Shown here: one piece after another, positions 42,640 to 52,041 of the stretch
Position numbering within the stretch: position 1 is the first letter of the stretch
Layout: every line of letters begins with the position of its first letter
Assembly (NCBI RefSeq): GCF_035938995.1
Contig: NZ_DASZGI010000128.1
Location: 1 to 64,000, forward strand
DNA from: DASZGI01 sp035938995
GTDB taxonomy: Bacteria > Actinomycetota > Actinomycetes > Streptomycetales > Catenulisporaceae
Reading direction: 5' to 3'
DNA length: 64,000 nt
Made by a program: the position numbers and the translations under genes
The notes under the pieces: generated by a model
What the model was told of the DNA's origin: nothing
What the model saw: the letters and a program-made list of their open reading frames with translations, nothing else
The model's database searches: none

Positions 42640-43932
42640 GTGGATCTCACCCGACTTGGCCCCGAGCAGCTCGCCGTGGAGGCGGAGCGGCTGCTCAAGG
42701 AGTACGAGGACCTGAGCGCGCAGAAGCTCGCGCTCGACCTGACCCGGGGCAAGCCCTCGCCGGAGCAACTCGACCTGTCCAACGGCCTGGAGTCGCTGCC
42801 CGGCGAAGGCGACATCCGCGCCGCCGACGGCACCGACGTGCGCAACTACGGCGGCGGCCTCGCTGGCCTGCCGGAGCTGCGCGAGATCTACTCCGGCTTC
42901 CTGCGCGTCCCCGCCAAGCAGCTGATGGCGCACGACAACTCCAGCCTCGCGCTGATGCACGACGCCGTGATCCACGCGATGATGTTCCCGCTGCCCGGCG
43001 GCCAGGCGCGGTGGGCCGACACCCCGGGCGGTGCGGCGTTCCTGTGCCCGGTGCCCGGCTACGACCGCCACTTCTCCATCTGCCAGAAGTTCGGCATCGA
43101 GATGATCCCGGTGCCGATGACGCCGGACGGCCCGGACCTCGACGTCGCCGAGCGGCTCGCGGCCGAGGACCCGCGCATCAAGGGCATGTGGTGCGTGCCG
43201 AAGTACAGCAACCCCACCGGCGCGATCTACAGCGAGGAGACCGTCCGGCGGCTGGCCGCGCTGCCCGCCGCCGCGCCCGACTTCCGGCTGTTCTGGGACG
43301 ACGCCTACGCGGTGCATCACCTGACGGACGAGGCCGTGCCGAGCGCGCCGATCCTCGAGGTCTGCGAAGCCGCCGGCCACCCGGACCGGGTCTTCGTCTT
43401 CGGCTCCACCTCGAAGGTGACGGTCGCCGGCGCGGGCGTCGCGTTCCTCGGCTCCTCGCCCGCGAACCTCGCCTGGCTGCAGGGCCACCTGGCGAAGCGG
43501 ACGATCGGCCCCGACAAGATCAACCAGCTGCGGCACGTGCGGTTCCTGCGCGACGCCGCCGGGGTCGAGGCGCTGATGGCCGCGCACCGGCGGATCCTGG
43601 AGCCGAAGTTCGCGGCGGTCGACACCGTGCTCGAAGAGGGACTCGGCGGCAGCGGCGTGGCCACCTGGACCAAGCCGCGCGGCGGGTACTTCGTCAGCCT
43701 CGACGTGCTCGACGGCTGTGCGGCGGAGGTGGTGCGCCTGGCCGCGGCGGCCGGCATCGCGCTCACCCCGGCCGGGGCGACCTTCCCCGGCGGCCACGAC
43801 CCGCGCGACCGCAACATCCGGCTGGCCCCCACCTTCCCCGGCCTGGACTCCCTGGAGAAGGCGATGCGGGGCGTCGTGACCTGTGTGCTGCTCGCGGCGG
43901 TCTCGAAGCTGCGCGAAGAACCAGTCATCTGA
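42640..43932 (+). CDS. aspT: aspartate aminotransferase (AspT type)
   Basis: 430 residues from GTG 42640. This is the fold-type I PLP enzyme subgroup represented by Corynebacterium AspT, about 430 residues. Visible: NYGGGLAGLPELREIY, VPKYSNPTGAIYS, LFWDDAYAVHH (Asp binding PLP) and FGSTSKVTVAGAGVAF with the Schiff-base Lys. The C-terminus has RGGYFVSLDV and NIRLAPTFPG (Arg binding the substrate carboxylate). It transfers the amino group of aspartate to 2-oxoglutarate. It starts 128 bp from the divergent mug. Confidence 0.88.
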   Translation: MDLTRLGPEQLAVEAERLLKEYEDLSAQKLALDLTRGKPSPEQLDLSNGLESLPGEGDIRAADGTDVRNYGGGLAGLPELREIYSGFLRVPAKQLMAHDNSSLALMHDAVIHAMMFPLPGGQARWADTPGGAAFLCPVPGYDRHFSICQKFGIEMIPVPMTPDGPDLDVAERLAAEDPRIKGMWCVPKYSNPTGAIYSEETVRRLAALPAAAPDFRLFWDDAYAVHHLTDEAVPSAPILEVCEAAGHPDRVFVFGSTSKVTVAGAGVAFLGSSPANLAWLQGHLAKRTIGPDKINQLRHVRFLRDAAGVEALMAAHRRILEPKFAAVDTVLEEGLGGSGVATWTKPRGGYFVSLDVLDGCAAEVVRLAAAAGIALTPAGATFPGGHDPRDRNIRLAPTFPGLDSLEKAMRGVVTCVLLAAVSKLREEPVI

Positions 43933-44058
43933 CCTACTGCTGACCCAGCTCCTGGCCTGACAGAACCCGGGCTCGCCCGTGTTTCAACCATCTACCGCCT
44001 TCCGCAGTCTTAAGAGAATGGAAGACGTCTGGACGTCGAGCGGAGCAGGTGGTCGGTC

Positions 44059-45666
44059 GTGGAGCGCAGGCAGTTCCTCAGGCTCGTCGGGGCCGGAGCA
44101 GGGGCTGGAATCGGTGGCCTGATGACGGGCTGCGCATCTCACGGCGGCACTGGTGGCTCGACGTCCGCGACGTCGTCTCCCTCCGCTGCCTCCAGGTTGT
44201 CCGTCGGCAGGCCCACGCCGACCGCTACGGCCACGGCGACCGCCGCGGACTGGGACGCGCTCGCGCGCGGGCTCGCCGGACACCTGGTCCGTCCGGGTGA
44301 CAGTGTCTACGCGACCGCGCGGCTCGCGTTCAATCCGCGCTTCGACGGGATCCAGCCGACGGCGGTCGCGCAGTGCGAGAACGCCGGCGACGTGCGTGCG
44401 TGCATCGGGTTCGCCTCACGGTTCGGGGTGCCCGTCGTTCCGCGCAGCGGCGGCCACAGCTATACCGGGGCGTCCTCCAGCGCCGGTCTGGTGATCGACG
44501 TGGCTCCGATGAACACTGTGACCGCGGACGCCTCTTCCGGAACGGCGACCGTCGGCGCGGGCGCGAAACTCATCGACGTCTACTCCGGCCTCGCCGCCTC
44601 CGGCGTGTCGATTCCCGGCGGGTCCTGTCCCACCGTCGGCATCGCCGGGCTCGCCCTCGGCGGCGGCGTCGGGGTCACCGGCCGCAAGTACGGCCTGACC
44701 AGCGACAACCTGGTCTCGGTCAGCATGGTGACCGCGGACGGGCGGGAGCTGGTCTGCGACGCGAAGGCGCAGCCCGAGCTGTTCTGGGCCTGCCGGGGCG
44801 GGGGAGGCGGCAACTTCGGCGTCGCGACGTCCTTCACCTTCCGCACCCACCCGATCGGGGATATCACCCTTTTCTTCCTGCGCTGGCCCTGGTCCGCGGC
44901 CGCGGACGTCGTGCGGGCCTGGCAGCTGTGGGCGCCCGGCGCGCACGACGAGCTCTGGTCCATCTGCCACCTGCTCGCTTCGCCCACCCAATCGGGCCCG
45001 CAGGTCACCATCAGCGGCACGTACTTCGGCGACGCGAGCGACGCTGAGGGCATGCTCGAACTCCTCTATGCCGCGGTCGGATCATCGCCGGTCTCGCACA
45101 CCGTGGAGGAGACCACCTACGCCCACGCCATGGGTGTCGAAGCCGGATGCGCGACGCTCACCGCCGCGCAGTGCCATCTGCCCTGGCAGCTGTCGGGCGG
45201 CCAGCTGGCCCGCGAGGCCGAACTGGCCAAGTCCGACTACTTCGGCAAGCCGCTGCCGGCTGCCGCGATCTCCGCGCTGATCAACGCGGTCGAGCAGCGG
45301 CGCGCGCTCGGCGGCGGGGGCGACGGAGGCATCGCGCTCGACGCGCTCGGCGGCGCCCTGAACCGTCCGGCTCCCGACGCGACCGCATTCGTCCACCGCG
45401 ACTCGCTCTTCCTCGCCCAGTACACGACCACGTGGGCGACCGGCACCTCGTCGGCGGTGACCGGGACTCACACGAGCTGGCTGCGCGGCTTCTACGCGGC
45501 GCTGCACCCCTACGCGAACGGGCAAGCGTACCAGAACTATCTCGACGCCGATCTCACGAACTGGTCCGACGCGTACTACGGCGCGAACTACGCTCGCCTG
45601 GCGCAGGTGAAGGCGCAGTACGATCCGACGTCCCTGTTCCGTCAGCCGCAGGGAATCGCCGGCTGA
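44059..45666 (+). CDS. secreted covalent-FAD oxidase with BBE domain
   Basis: 535 residues from GTG 44059. Tat-type signal (ERRQFLRLVGAGAGAGIGG) ending in a lipobox-like LMTGC, so it is probably a Tat lipoprotein. The FAD domain has PRSGGHSYTGASSSAGLVID (His for 8-alpha linkage) and GGSCPTVGIAGLALGGGVGV with a Cys in the position of the second covalent link. The C-terminal BBE region reads YLDADLTNWSDAYYGANYAR. Such berberine-bridge-like enzymes oxidise sugars or alkaloids; the substrate here is unknown. The next gene is 16 bp downstream. Confidence 0.88.
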   Translation: MERRQFLRLVGAGAGAGIGGLMTGCASHGGTGGSTSATSSPSAASRLSVGRPTPTATATATAADWDALARGLAGHLVRPGDSVYATARLAFNPRFDGIQPTAVAQCENAGDVRACIGFASRFGVPVVPRSGGHSYTGASSSAGLVIDVAPMNTVTADASSGTATVGAGAKLIDVYSGLAASGVSIPGGSCPTVGIAGLALGGGVGVTGRKYGLTSDNLVSVSMVTADGRELVCDAKAQPELFWACRGGGGGNFGVATSFTFRTHPIGDITLFFLRWPWSAAADVVRAWQLWAPGAHDELWSICHLLASPTQSGPQVTISGTYFGDASDAEGMLELLYAAVGSSPVSHTVEETTYAHAMGVEAGCATLTAAQCHLPWQLSGGQLAREAELAKSDYFGKPLPAAAISALINAVEQRRALGGGGDGGIALDALGGALNRPAPDATAFVHRDSLFLAQYTTTWATGTSSAVTGTHTSWLRGFYAALHPYANGQAYQNYLDADLTNWSDAYYGANYARLAQVKAQYDPTSLFRQPQGIAG

Positions 45667-45681
45667 ATGATGGTCGCCTGA

Positions 45682-46473
45682 ATGATGACAGCGCCCGAAC
45701 CCGTCACCCCTGAACCCGTCACACTGCTGACGCCCAGGCCGGTGCACCGGCCCATCCTCGTGCAGCAGTGGCGCCGGCTCACCTTCCTGCACTGGGCGGT
45801 CGATCCGGCCGCCGTCGCCCCGCTGCTGCCCGCCGGAACCCGCCCGGACACGCTCGACGGCGTCACCTACGTCGGACTGGTGCCCTTTCAGATGCACAAG
45901 GTCGGGCTCGGCCCAGGACCGGGGCTGCCTTATCTCGGTACCTTCTGCGAGACCAACGTGCGTCTGTACTCGGTCGATGGCCAAGGACGTCGCGGCGTGG
46001 TCTTCCTCTCGCTCGACGCCGCCCGCCTCATCCCCGTCCTCGTCGCGCGCGGCGGCTTCAGCCTGCCGTACCTGTGGTCGCACATGCGTCTGCGCCGCGG
46101 CGGCGACGTGATCACCTACACCAGTCGCCGCCGCTGGCCCGGGCCGCGCGGAACCATGTCCCGCGTCGTGGTGCGGATCGGGCCGCGCATCCCCGAAAGT
46201 GACCGGTCATCTGTTATGTCCGGCCCGAGTGACCTCGAGCACTTCGTCAGCGCCCGCTGGGGCCTTCACCTTGCCTGGCACGGCCGCACGCTCTATCTGC
46301 CCAACGAGCACCCCACCTGGCCCCTGCACCGCGCCGAACTCGTCGACCTCAGCGGGGACGTCATGGCCGCGACCGGACTGCAGGCGCCGACGGGGCCACC
46401 GATCAGCGTGCTGTACTCACCGGGCGTCCAGGTTAAGTTCGGCCCGCCGCTTAACGTCGCGCGCGACGACTGA
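45682..46473 (+). CDS. DUF2071 (YqjF-like) protein
   Basis: 263 residues. Typical DUF2071 text: QQWRRLTFLHWAVDPAAVAP, YVGLVPFQMHKVGLG, CETNVRLYSVDGQGRRGVVF and LDAARLIPVLVARGGFSLPY. The enzymatic role is unknown; the fold resembles acetoacetate decarboxylase-like proteins. The stretch SDRSSVMS (around residue 175) is encoded by a 25-bp copy of an intergenic palindromic repeat, also found at 51,807-51,831, so a repeat seems to have inserted in frame. Confidence 0.85.
   Translation: MMTAPEPVTPEPVTLLTPRPVHRPILVQQWRRLTFLHWAVDPAAVAPLLPAGTRPDTLDGVTYVGLVPFQMHKVGLGPGPGLPYLGTFCETNVRLYSVDGQGRRGVVFLSLDAARLIPVLVARGGFSLPYLWSHMRLRRGGDVITYTSRRRWPGPRGTMSRVVVRIGPRIPESDRSSVMSGPSDLEHFVSARWGLHLAWHGRTLYLPNEHPTWPLHRAELVDLSGDVMAATGLQAPTGPPISVLYSPGVQVKFGPPLNVARDD
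46196..46220. repeat. GACCGGTC-centred repeat copy inside a coding region
   Basis: These 25 bases are identical, in reverse complement, to 51,807-51,831. The copy adds no frameshift or stop in the DUF2071 gene. Confidence 0.85.
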
Positions 46474-46515
46474 GGGACGACGCCGTCCGCCATCGAGCAG
46501 TGACGCAACTGTCCG

Positions 46516-48369
46516 CTACCAGGGGCGGCCGTGCGGCCGGGTGCCGCGCTGCGTGCGACGCTCAAGCTCACCGCCGAGCGTCGTGGCGGCGAAAATCAGC
46601 GCCAGATGGGTGAACGCCTGCGGGAAGTTGCCCAGCTGCTCGCCGGTCGGCCCGATCTCCTCGCCGAACAGGCCCACGTGGTTGGCATAAGTCAGCATCT
46701 TGTCGAAGGCGTACCGGGCTTTGTCCAGCTGTCCGGCGCGGGCGAGCGCGTCGACATACAGGAAGCTGCACAGATTGAAGGTGCCCTCGCTCCCGCGCAA
46801 CCCGTCCGGCGAGGCCGAAGGATCGTAGCGGTGCACCAGCGAGTCGGTCACCAGATCGTGCTCGATCGCCTCGAGGGTCGAGAGCCACGCCGGATCCTTC
46901 GGCGAGACGAACCCGACGATCGGCATCATCAGCAGCGACGCGTCGAGCACGTCCCCGCCGTAGTGCTGCACGAACGCGCCGCGCTGCTCCGACCACCCGC
47001 GCTGCATCACCTGCGTCAGGATCGCATCGCGCGCGGCCGTCCAGCCCGCGATGTCCGCCGGACGGGCGTACTCGCGGGCCAGCCGCAGACCGCGGTCGAA
47101 CGCCACCCAGCACATCAGCCTGCTGAAGGTGAAGTCCTTGCGCCCGCCGCGGGTCTCCCAGATCCCCTCGTCCGGCCGGTCCCAGGTGCGGGCCAGCCAG
47201 TCCAGGATCCCGGACAGGGTCCGCCAGCCGCGGTACCCCGACACCTCGGCCATCTCGCGCGACTGGGTCAGCGCCCACACCGCCTCGCCGTAGATGTCGA
47301 GCTGGAGCTGCCCGGCCGCGCCGTTGCCGATGCGCACCGGCCCGGACTTCTCGTACCCCTCCAGGTGCGGCAGCTCCTCCTCCTTGAGCAGCGGGTCGCC
47401 GTCCACGCGGTACATGATCTGCAGCGGTTCGGCGCCGACCTCGCGCGCGTCGGCGAGACGCTGGGACACCCAGCGGTAGAACGCGTCCGCCTCCTCCACG
47501 AAGCCGAGCTCCACCAGCGCGCGGGCGCTGAGCGCGCCGTCCCGGATCCAGGTGTAGCGGTAGTCCCAGTTGCGCTCGCCGCCGATCTGCTCCGGCAGGC
47601 CGAACGTCGCCGACGCGATCGGCGCCCCGGTCGGCGCGTATGTCAGCAGCTTGAGCGTGATGGCGGAGCGGTGCACCATCGTCTGCCAGCGTCCGCGAAA
47701 GGCCGAGCCGCGCAGCCACGAGTGCCAGAACTTGGTGGTGCTCTCGTGCTCCTCCTCCAGCACCGGCACGCTGATGGGCGGGCACGGCTCCGGACGCGTC
47801 GAGGTGGTCAGCACCAGCGCAGCGGTCTCCCCGACGCCCAGGGTGACCGTCCCGACCACGTCGTCGCCCTCCCGGCGGAACGGGAACGTGGTCTGCACCT
47901 GGAGGCACAGGTCGGGGCCGAGGAACAGGGCCGAACGGTCGCCGTCCAGGGTCAGCGCGTGGCGGGCCCGCCCGTAGTCGAACCGCGGCCGGCATTCGAG
48001 CACGAACTTGACGGTGCCGCGCACCACCCGCAGGATCCGCACGATCCGGTGCTTGTCCGTCGGCTGCTCCGGCCGGCCCAGCGGCATGAAGTCGACCACC
48101 TCGCCGACCCCGTGGTGGGACAGGAACCGGGTGATCAGGATCGCCGTCTCGGACAGGTACAGCTGCCTGGTGTTGCACTCGAACTCGGCGTCGTCGGCGG
48201 CCAGGCGCAGATAGCCGCCGTGTTCGTGGTCGAGCAGCGAGGCGAAGACGGAGGGCGAGTCGAACCGCGGCGCGCAGAAGAAGTCCAGCACCCCGTCGGA
48301 CGAGACCAGGGCGCAGGTCTGCAGGTCGCCGATCATGCCGTGTTCGGCGATGGGGGGATAGCGGCGCAT
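46516..48369 (-). CDS. glycoside hydrolase family 15 (trehalase/glucoamylase type)
   Basis: 617 residues from ATG 48369; the frame stays open upstream. N-terminal beta-sandwich (YPPIAEHGMIGDLQTCALVS, DGVLDFFCAPRFDSPSVFAS) followed by the (alpha/alpha)6 barrel: GERNWDYRYTWIRDGALSAR, IGNGAAGQLQLDIYGEAVWA, and SEGTFNLCSFLYVDALARAG, where the Glu pair acts. The arrangement is that of actinobacterial GH15 enzymes, several of which are cytosolic trehalases. No signal peptide, so it is intracellular; trehalose or maltooligosaccharide turnover is likely. Confidence 0.9.
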   Translation of the reverse strand: MRRYPPIAEHGMIGDLQTCALVSSDGVLDFFCAPRFDSPSVFASLLDHEHGGYLRLAADDAEFECNTRQLYLSETAILITRFLSHHGVGEVVDFMPLGRPEQPTDKHRIVRILRVVRGTVKFVLECRPRFDYGRARHALTLDGDRSALFLGPDLCLQVQTTFPFRREGDDVVGTVTLGVGETAALVLTTSTRPEPCPPISVPVLEEEHESTTKFWHSWLRGSAFRGRWQTMVHRSAITLKLLTYAPTGAPIASATFGLPEQIGGERNWDYRYTWIRDGALSARALVELGFVEEADAFYRWVSQRLADAREVGAEPLQIMYRVDGDPLLKEEELPHLEGYEKSGPVRIGNGAAGQLQLDIYGEAVWALTQSREMAEVSGYRGWRTLSGILDWLARTWDRPDEGIWETRGGRKDFTFSRLMCWVAFDRGLRLAREYARPADIAGWTAARDAILTQVMQRGWSEQRGAFVQHYGGDVLDASLLMMPIVGFVSPKDPAWLSTLEAIEHDLVTDSLVHRYDPSASPDGLRGSEGTFNLCSFLYVDALARAGQLDKARYAFDKMLTYANHVGLFGEEIGPTGEQLGNFPQAFTHLALIFAATTLGGELERRTQRGTRPHGRPW

Positions 48370-48759
48370 CGAGATCGGCCCTTCGTCTGGCGGGCAGTCA
48401 CCCTGGCGGTGCATGAAACAGATCGGAAACTGGGTGGGGACAGCGCACCAGGAGGGGGTAAAGCGTCGCTGGAGAAGGGCCGCGCCGATTGGGGCTCGAG
48501 GGACCGGCGATGCGGGCAAAATGAGGGCGGCTCCACGCCACGGGGGGAGCGTGAAGCCGCCAGGACGCGGCTGATCAGGCCGCGTCGGGAAGCACTGCCC
48601 GCCACGGGGGGAGCGGGCCTGCCTCAATATTGAAGATTCTAACGTGTGTCGACGAATCAGCAAAGTCCGTCGAAGTACTCTCAGCATGGATTAAGCGAGG
48701 TAACATCCGTGTCACATGCGCGCCGCCCGAAACGGCTCGCGGCGAGCGCCGGTGCGACC
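48370..48759. other. intergenic region with a 16-bp direct repeat
   Basis: A 390-bp gap. CGCCACGGGGGGAGCG occurs at 48536-48551 and again at 48600-48615, 64 bp apart, followed by an AT-rich stretch near 48620-48720. It presumably contains the promoter of the GH15 gene. No gene seen. Confidence 0.5.
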
Positions 48760-49488
48760 TCAACCCAGCAGCCGCAAGACCGCATTGAGCCCGCGCTTGC
48801 AGACCTTCGGCTCGGACGGCAGAAGCAGAGTGCGCAGGCCACACGCCACCGCCCCGCCGTCGCGCGGAGCATTGTCACCGACCATGAGCGTGCGCCTCGG
48901 GTCCGCGCCCAGATCGGCGCAGGTCTTCAGGAACATCCGCGGGTCCGGCTTCTCGTAACCCACCTGATACGACAGCGTGTACGCCCCGACCGCGTCCGCG
49001 AGCCCCGCCGCCGCGACGTTCTCGCGCACGTCCCACGCGATGTCGCTGACGATCCCCACCGGTATCCCGCGCGCGGCCAGCTCTCGCAGCACCGGGACGG
49101 TGTCGTCGTACGGGAACCAGCTCTCCGGGTCCACGATCGCCGCGTAGACGTGGTCGAAGATGTCGGCGAGCTGCGGCACCTCGGCGAACCACAGCCGGGA
49201 GGCCTCGCGGTGCCGCTCGAGCGAGGTGTCCCGGTGCTCCTGCGCGGCGCGCACGTGCGGCAGCTGCCCGGCGTCCCGCACCGCCTGCGCGACCGCCTCG
49301 GCGTCCAGGTCGGCCGGGTCGCGTCCGGCGTCCAGCCACACCCGCTGGAGGAGGACGTCCGTCGGGACCATCCGGAACAGGGTGTTGGCGAAGTCGAAGA
49401 GCACGGCCTCGATCGGCGGGGGCGGCGCGGACAGCTCCTCGTCGGTCGTGTCGTAGGCGGTGGGGAGGCTGTAGAGGTGGGTGTGCAT
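48760..49488 (-). CDS. HAD-superfamily hydrolase
   Basis: 242 residues. Motif I is VLFDFANTLF, with Asp nucleophile but Ala where most HAD phosphatases have the second Asp. Motif II GIVSD, motif III Lys in YEKPDPRMF and motif IV MVGDNAPRDGG are present. The cap region between motifs I and II fits subfamily IA. The D-x-A change lowers confidence in ordinary phosphatase activity. Substrate unknown. Confidence 0.85.
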   Translation of the reverse strand: MHTHLYSLPTAYDTTDEELSAPPPPIEAVLFDFANTLFRMVPTDVLLQRVWLDAGRDPADLDAEAVAQAVRDAGQLPHVRAAQEHRDTSLERHREASRLWFAEVPQLADIFDHVYAAIVDPESWFPYDDTVPVLRELAARGIPVGIVSDIAWDVRENVAAAGLADAVGAYTLSYQVGYEKPDPRMFLKTCADLGADPRRTLMVGDNAPRDGGAVACGLRTLLLPSEPKVCKRGLNAVLRLLG

Positions 49489-49566
49489 GACCCACAGTCT
49501 CGCCTACGAAGCGATCGGCGGATGAAACGGTCTGCCTACAGCACCTGAAGAACGCCGGCGGCAAGA

Positions 49567-50316
49567 ATGGGACCCATGCCCGTTCCGGCGGAGCCCCGAT
49601 CGCAGCCCCGGCCCCGACGCGGGGAGCTGCTACGTGCGGGCGTGCCCGCCGCCGGCCGCTGGATCTGGTCGTACGTGCGCCGGGCGCCGGGGTCGTTCAT
49701 CTGGCTGGCGATCCTCATCGTCACCACGGTGTTCCTGGCCCACCTGACCCCGCAGATCCGGTACAGGTGGATCCTGCACCGCTCGACCAACCTGCACGAG
49801 CTGTCGCACGACCCCATCCGCGTCCTGATCTCCAGCGCGCTCTGGCTCGACGGCGGGCACTGGTGGCCGTACTTCATCCTGTACAACGTCGTCCACGTGC
49901 CCGCCGAGCGCTGGCTCGGGACGCTGCGCTGGCTCGCGGTCGCGGCGATCTCCCACGTCGGCGCCACCTACATCAGCCAGAGCGTGGTCTACTTCGAGAT
50001 CCGGCACGGCGCCGCGCCCCCGTCGGACGCGTTCATCCCGGACATCGGCGTCAGCTACGCGCTCGCGGGCGTCGAGGGCGTGCTGGCGTACCTGATCGCG
50101 GTGCCCTGGCGGTACCTATACGTCGCCGGACTGATCGCGTACTACGGCCTCGGGCTCGTGGAGTACCGAACCTTCACCGACGTCGGCCACTTCACCGCGC
50201 TGCTGCTCGGCCTGGCCTGCTACCCGCTGACCGCTTCACGCCCCGGCCGCTGGGATCCCATGGAGACGGTGCGCTGGCTGAAGAAGGCCGCGGTGCGCCG
50301 CTCGCTGAATCCGTAG
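49567..50316 (+). CDS. rhomboid-like membrane protein
   Basis: 249 residues. About six hydrophobic segments, the first being FIWLAILIVTTVFLAHL. IPDIGVSYALAGVEGVLAYL carries a G-x-S and TDVGHFTALLLGLACYPL a histidine, matching the Ser-His pair of rhomboid proteases in streptomycete rhomboid-like proteins. Intramembrane proteolysis is possible but the canonical GxSG box is altered. Its last 97 bp overlap the convergent MFS gene. Confidence 0.75.
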   Translation: MGPMPVPAEPRSQPRPRRGELLRAGVPAAGRWIWSYVRRAPGSFIWLAILIVTTVFLAHLTPQIRYRWILHRSTNLHELSHDPIRVLISSALWLDGGHWWPYFILYNVVHVPAERWLGTLRWLAVAAISHVGATYISQSVVYFEIRHGAAPPSDAFIPDIGVSYALAGVEGVLAYLIAVPWRYLYVAGLIAYYGLGLVEYRTFTDVGHFTALLLGLACYPLTASRPGRWDPMETVRWLKKAAVRRSLNP

Positions 50317-51494
50317 GCGAAGGCCGCGATCGAAGCGGCGGCGGCCAGCGGCACCGCGATCCCGGCCCGGTGCGGCACGCCCGCCCCCCACAGACCGGTG
50401 ACCAGCGCGGAGCCGAACAGGAAGCCGACGTAGTTGAAGATGTTCAGCCGGGCCACCGCGATCCCGGTGTCGGCCGGGTCCAGACGTCCCGCGGCGGAGA
50501 AGCACAGCGGCGCCATCACCGAGATGCCGAGCCCGACGACCGCGAAGCCGAGGAGCGCGACGAGCGGCGCCGGAGCTGCCATCACCACGACGAAGCCGAG
50601 CGCGGCGATCGCGGAACCGGCGCGGCCGAGCGGGACCCCGCCGAAACGGTCGGTCAGCCGGTCGCCGACGAACCGCCCGGCCATGAACGGCACCGCGTAG
50701 GCGAAGTAGACGATGGTGATCTGCCAGCCGTGGCCGTGCAGCCCGTCCTGGATATAGAGCCCGCCCGCGCTTGAGACGGTCGAGTCCGCGAAGTAGGCCA
50801 ACGCCATCACCGCGCACACCGCGAGCATCGGCCGCCACGGGATGTTGACCGCCGCGACGCCCAAGCCAGAGCTCGTGTCAGACCCGCCAGCGGCAGTGGC
50901 CCGCTCGACCGCGATCGTCTCGTCCTTGACCCCGCGCAGCAGGTAGCGGCCCACCGGCAGCAGCGCGGCGGCCAGCGGAATCGCCGAGGCAGTGTAGAAC
51001 ACCAGCAGCGAGGTGTGCGTGTCAGTGGCGAGCGTCGCGGCGAGCGACCCGATCGCGGCGCCGACGGCCCACACGCCGTGGAAAGCGAGGATGATCGACC
51101 GGCCGTAGCGGCGCTGGAGGGCGACCGCCTGCATGTTGGTGGTGGCGTCGACCGCGCCGATCATCGCCCCGATCAGCAGCATGAACGGCAGCGCGCCGGC
51201 GAGCGAGCGAGCCGCGCCGATCCCGATGAGCGCGACCAGCACCAGCAGCTGCGAGATGCGCAGGATGATCCGCGACCCGAACCGCCCGACCAGCGCGCCC
51301 GCAGCAAGCGACCCGACGGCGGCGAAGACCAGCGCGGCGGCCATGACCATCGACACGTCGGAGTCGTTGATGTGCAGGCGGTCCTTAAGCGCGGGGATCT
51401 CGCTGGTCAGCGCGATCAGGGAGAAGCCCTGAGCTCCGAACGCGACGAACAGCGCCCCGCGCGCCCGCCGGAGTTCCGCATCGATGCCGCTCAC
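50220..51494 (-). CDS. MFS transporter
   Basis: 424 residues from GTG 51494. Twelve hydrophobic segments. The loop 2-3 motif reads AGALVGRFGSRIILR, and the second half repeats it as AGRFVGDRLTDRFGG. NMQAVALQRRYGRSIILAFH is typical of the group around FucP/YbjJ-like exporters, but substrate cannot be inferred. The upstream region holds the GACCGGTC repeat cluster. Confidence 0.85.
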   Translation of the reverse strand: MSGIDAELRRARGALFVAFGAQGFSLIALTSEIPALKDRLHINDSDVSMVMAAALVFAAVGSLAAGALVGRFGSRIILRISQLLVLVALIGIGAARSLAGALPFMLLIGAMIGAVDATTNMQAVALQRRYGRSIILAFHGVWAVGAAIGSLAATLATDTHTSLLVFYTASAIPLAAALLPVGRYLLRGVKDETIAVERATAAGGSDTSSGLGVAAVNIPWRPMLAVCAVMALAYFADSTVSSAGGLYIQDGLHGHGWQITIVYFAYAVPFMAGRFVGDRLTDRFGGVPLGRAGSAIAALGFVVVMAAPAPLVALLGFAVVGLGISVMAPLCFSAAGRLDPADTGIAVARLNIFNYVGFLFGSALVTGLWGAGVPHRAGIAVPLAAAASIAAFAYGFSERRTAAFFSQRTVSMGSQRPGREAVSG

Positions 51495-51644
51495 CCGCAC
51501 ACACCTTCCGCACAGTCCCGACGCCGTGCCGGATGCTGTTGGGGCAGCGTAGGAGCGGATCCCGCCGGTTGGAAAGGGGTCACGGCAAAAATGTGACCGT
51601 CGGTTCATATTCGCCGCGACGTCCGAGGTGGCGCGGCCCACACC

Positions 51645-51926
51645 TAACAGATGACCGGTCATTTTCGCGTAGCCAGACCCGGAGTCGGCGCCAGGACGAG
51701 GGGACCGGAGAGCGGACGGGTGCGTTCGGCTCGTGCACGCACGAGATCTCCTTAGCCGCCCTCGTCGAAAACGACCGGTCATCTGTTAGGACACCCAGAG
51801 TCCGGCGACATAACAGATGACCGGTCACTTTGACGTGGTTCGGGGGCGGACGTCTCTTGCTTCGCGGGCCGAGGTCTCGTTCGTCGTCGGCTCTGGCGGC
51901 CTGACAGATGACCCGTCATCTGTCAG
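51645..51926. repeat. cluster of four GACCGGTC-centred palindromic repeats
   Basis: Centres lie at 51656, 51776, 51822 and 51913. Three copies share TAACAGATGACCGGTCA or its complement in alternating orientation and end in a T-rich arm. The fourth is a near-perfect long palindrome, TGACAGATGACCCGTCATCT and two further bases. They fill the 547-bp gap between the MFS and GH59 genes, which shows no protein-coding gene. Confidence 0.85.
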
Positions 51927-52041
51927 GCCGACCGATCGGGATCGGGCGACCTGCGCGGTCGCTCGACGGACGTTCCGCCCGGCAGCCCGCCGCCGGGCGG
52001 AACGTCCTACTCAGTGCCCTTCTGTTATCGCGCTTCCGGAA

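Noticed and set aside
46531..48633. 700-residue plus-strand frame
   Set aside because: Antisense of the GH15 gene, whose motifs are unambiguous.
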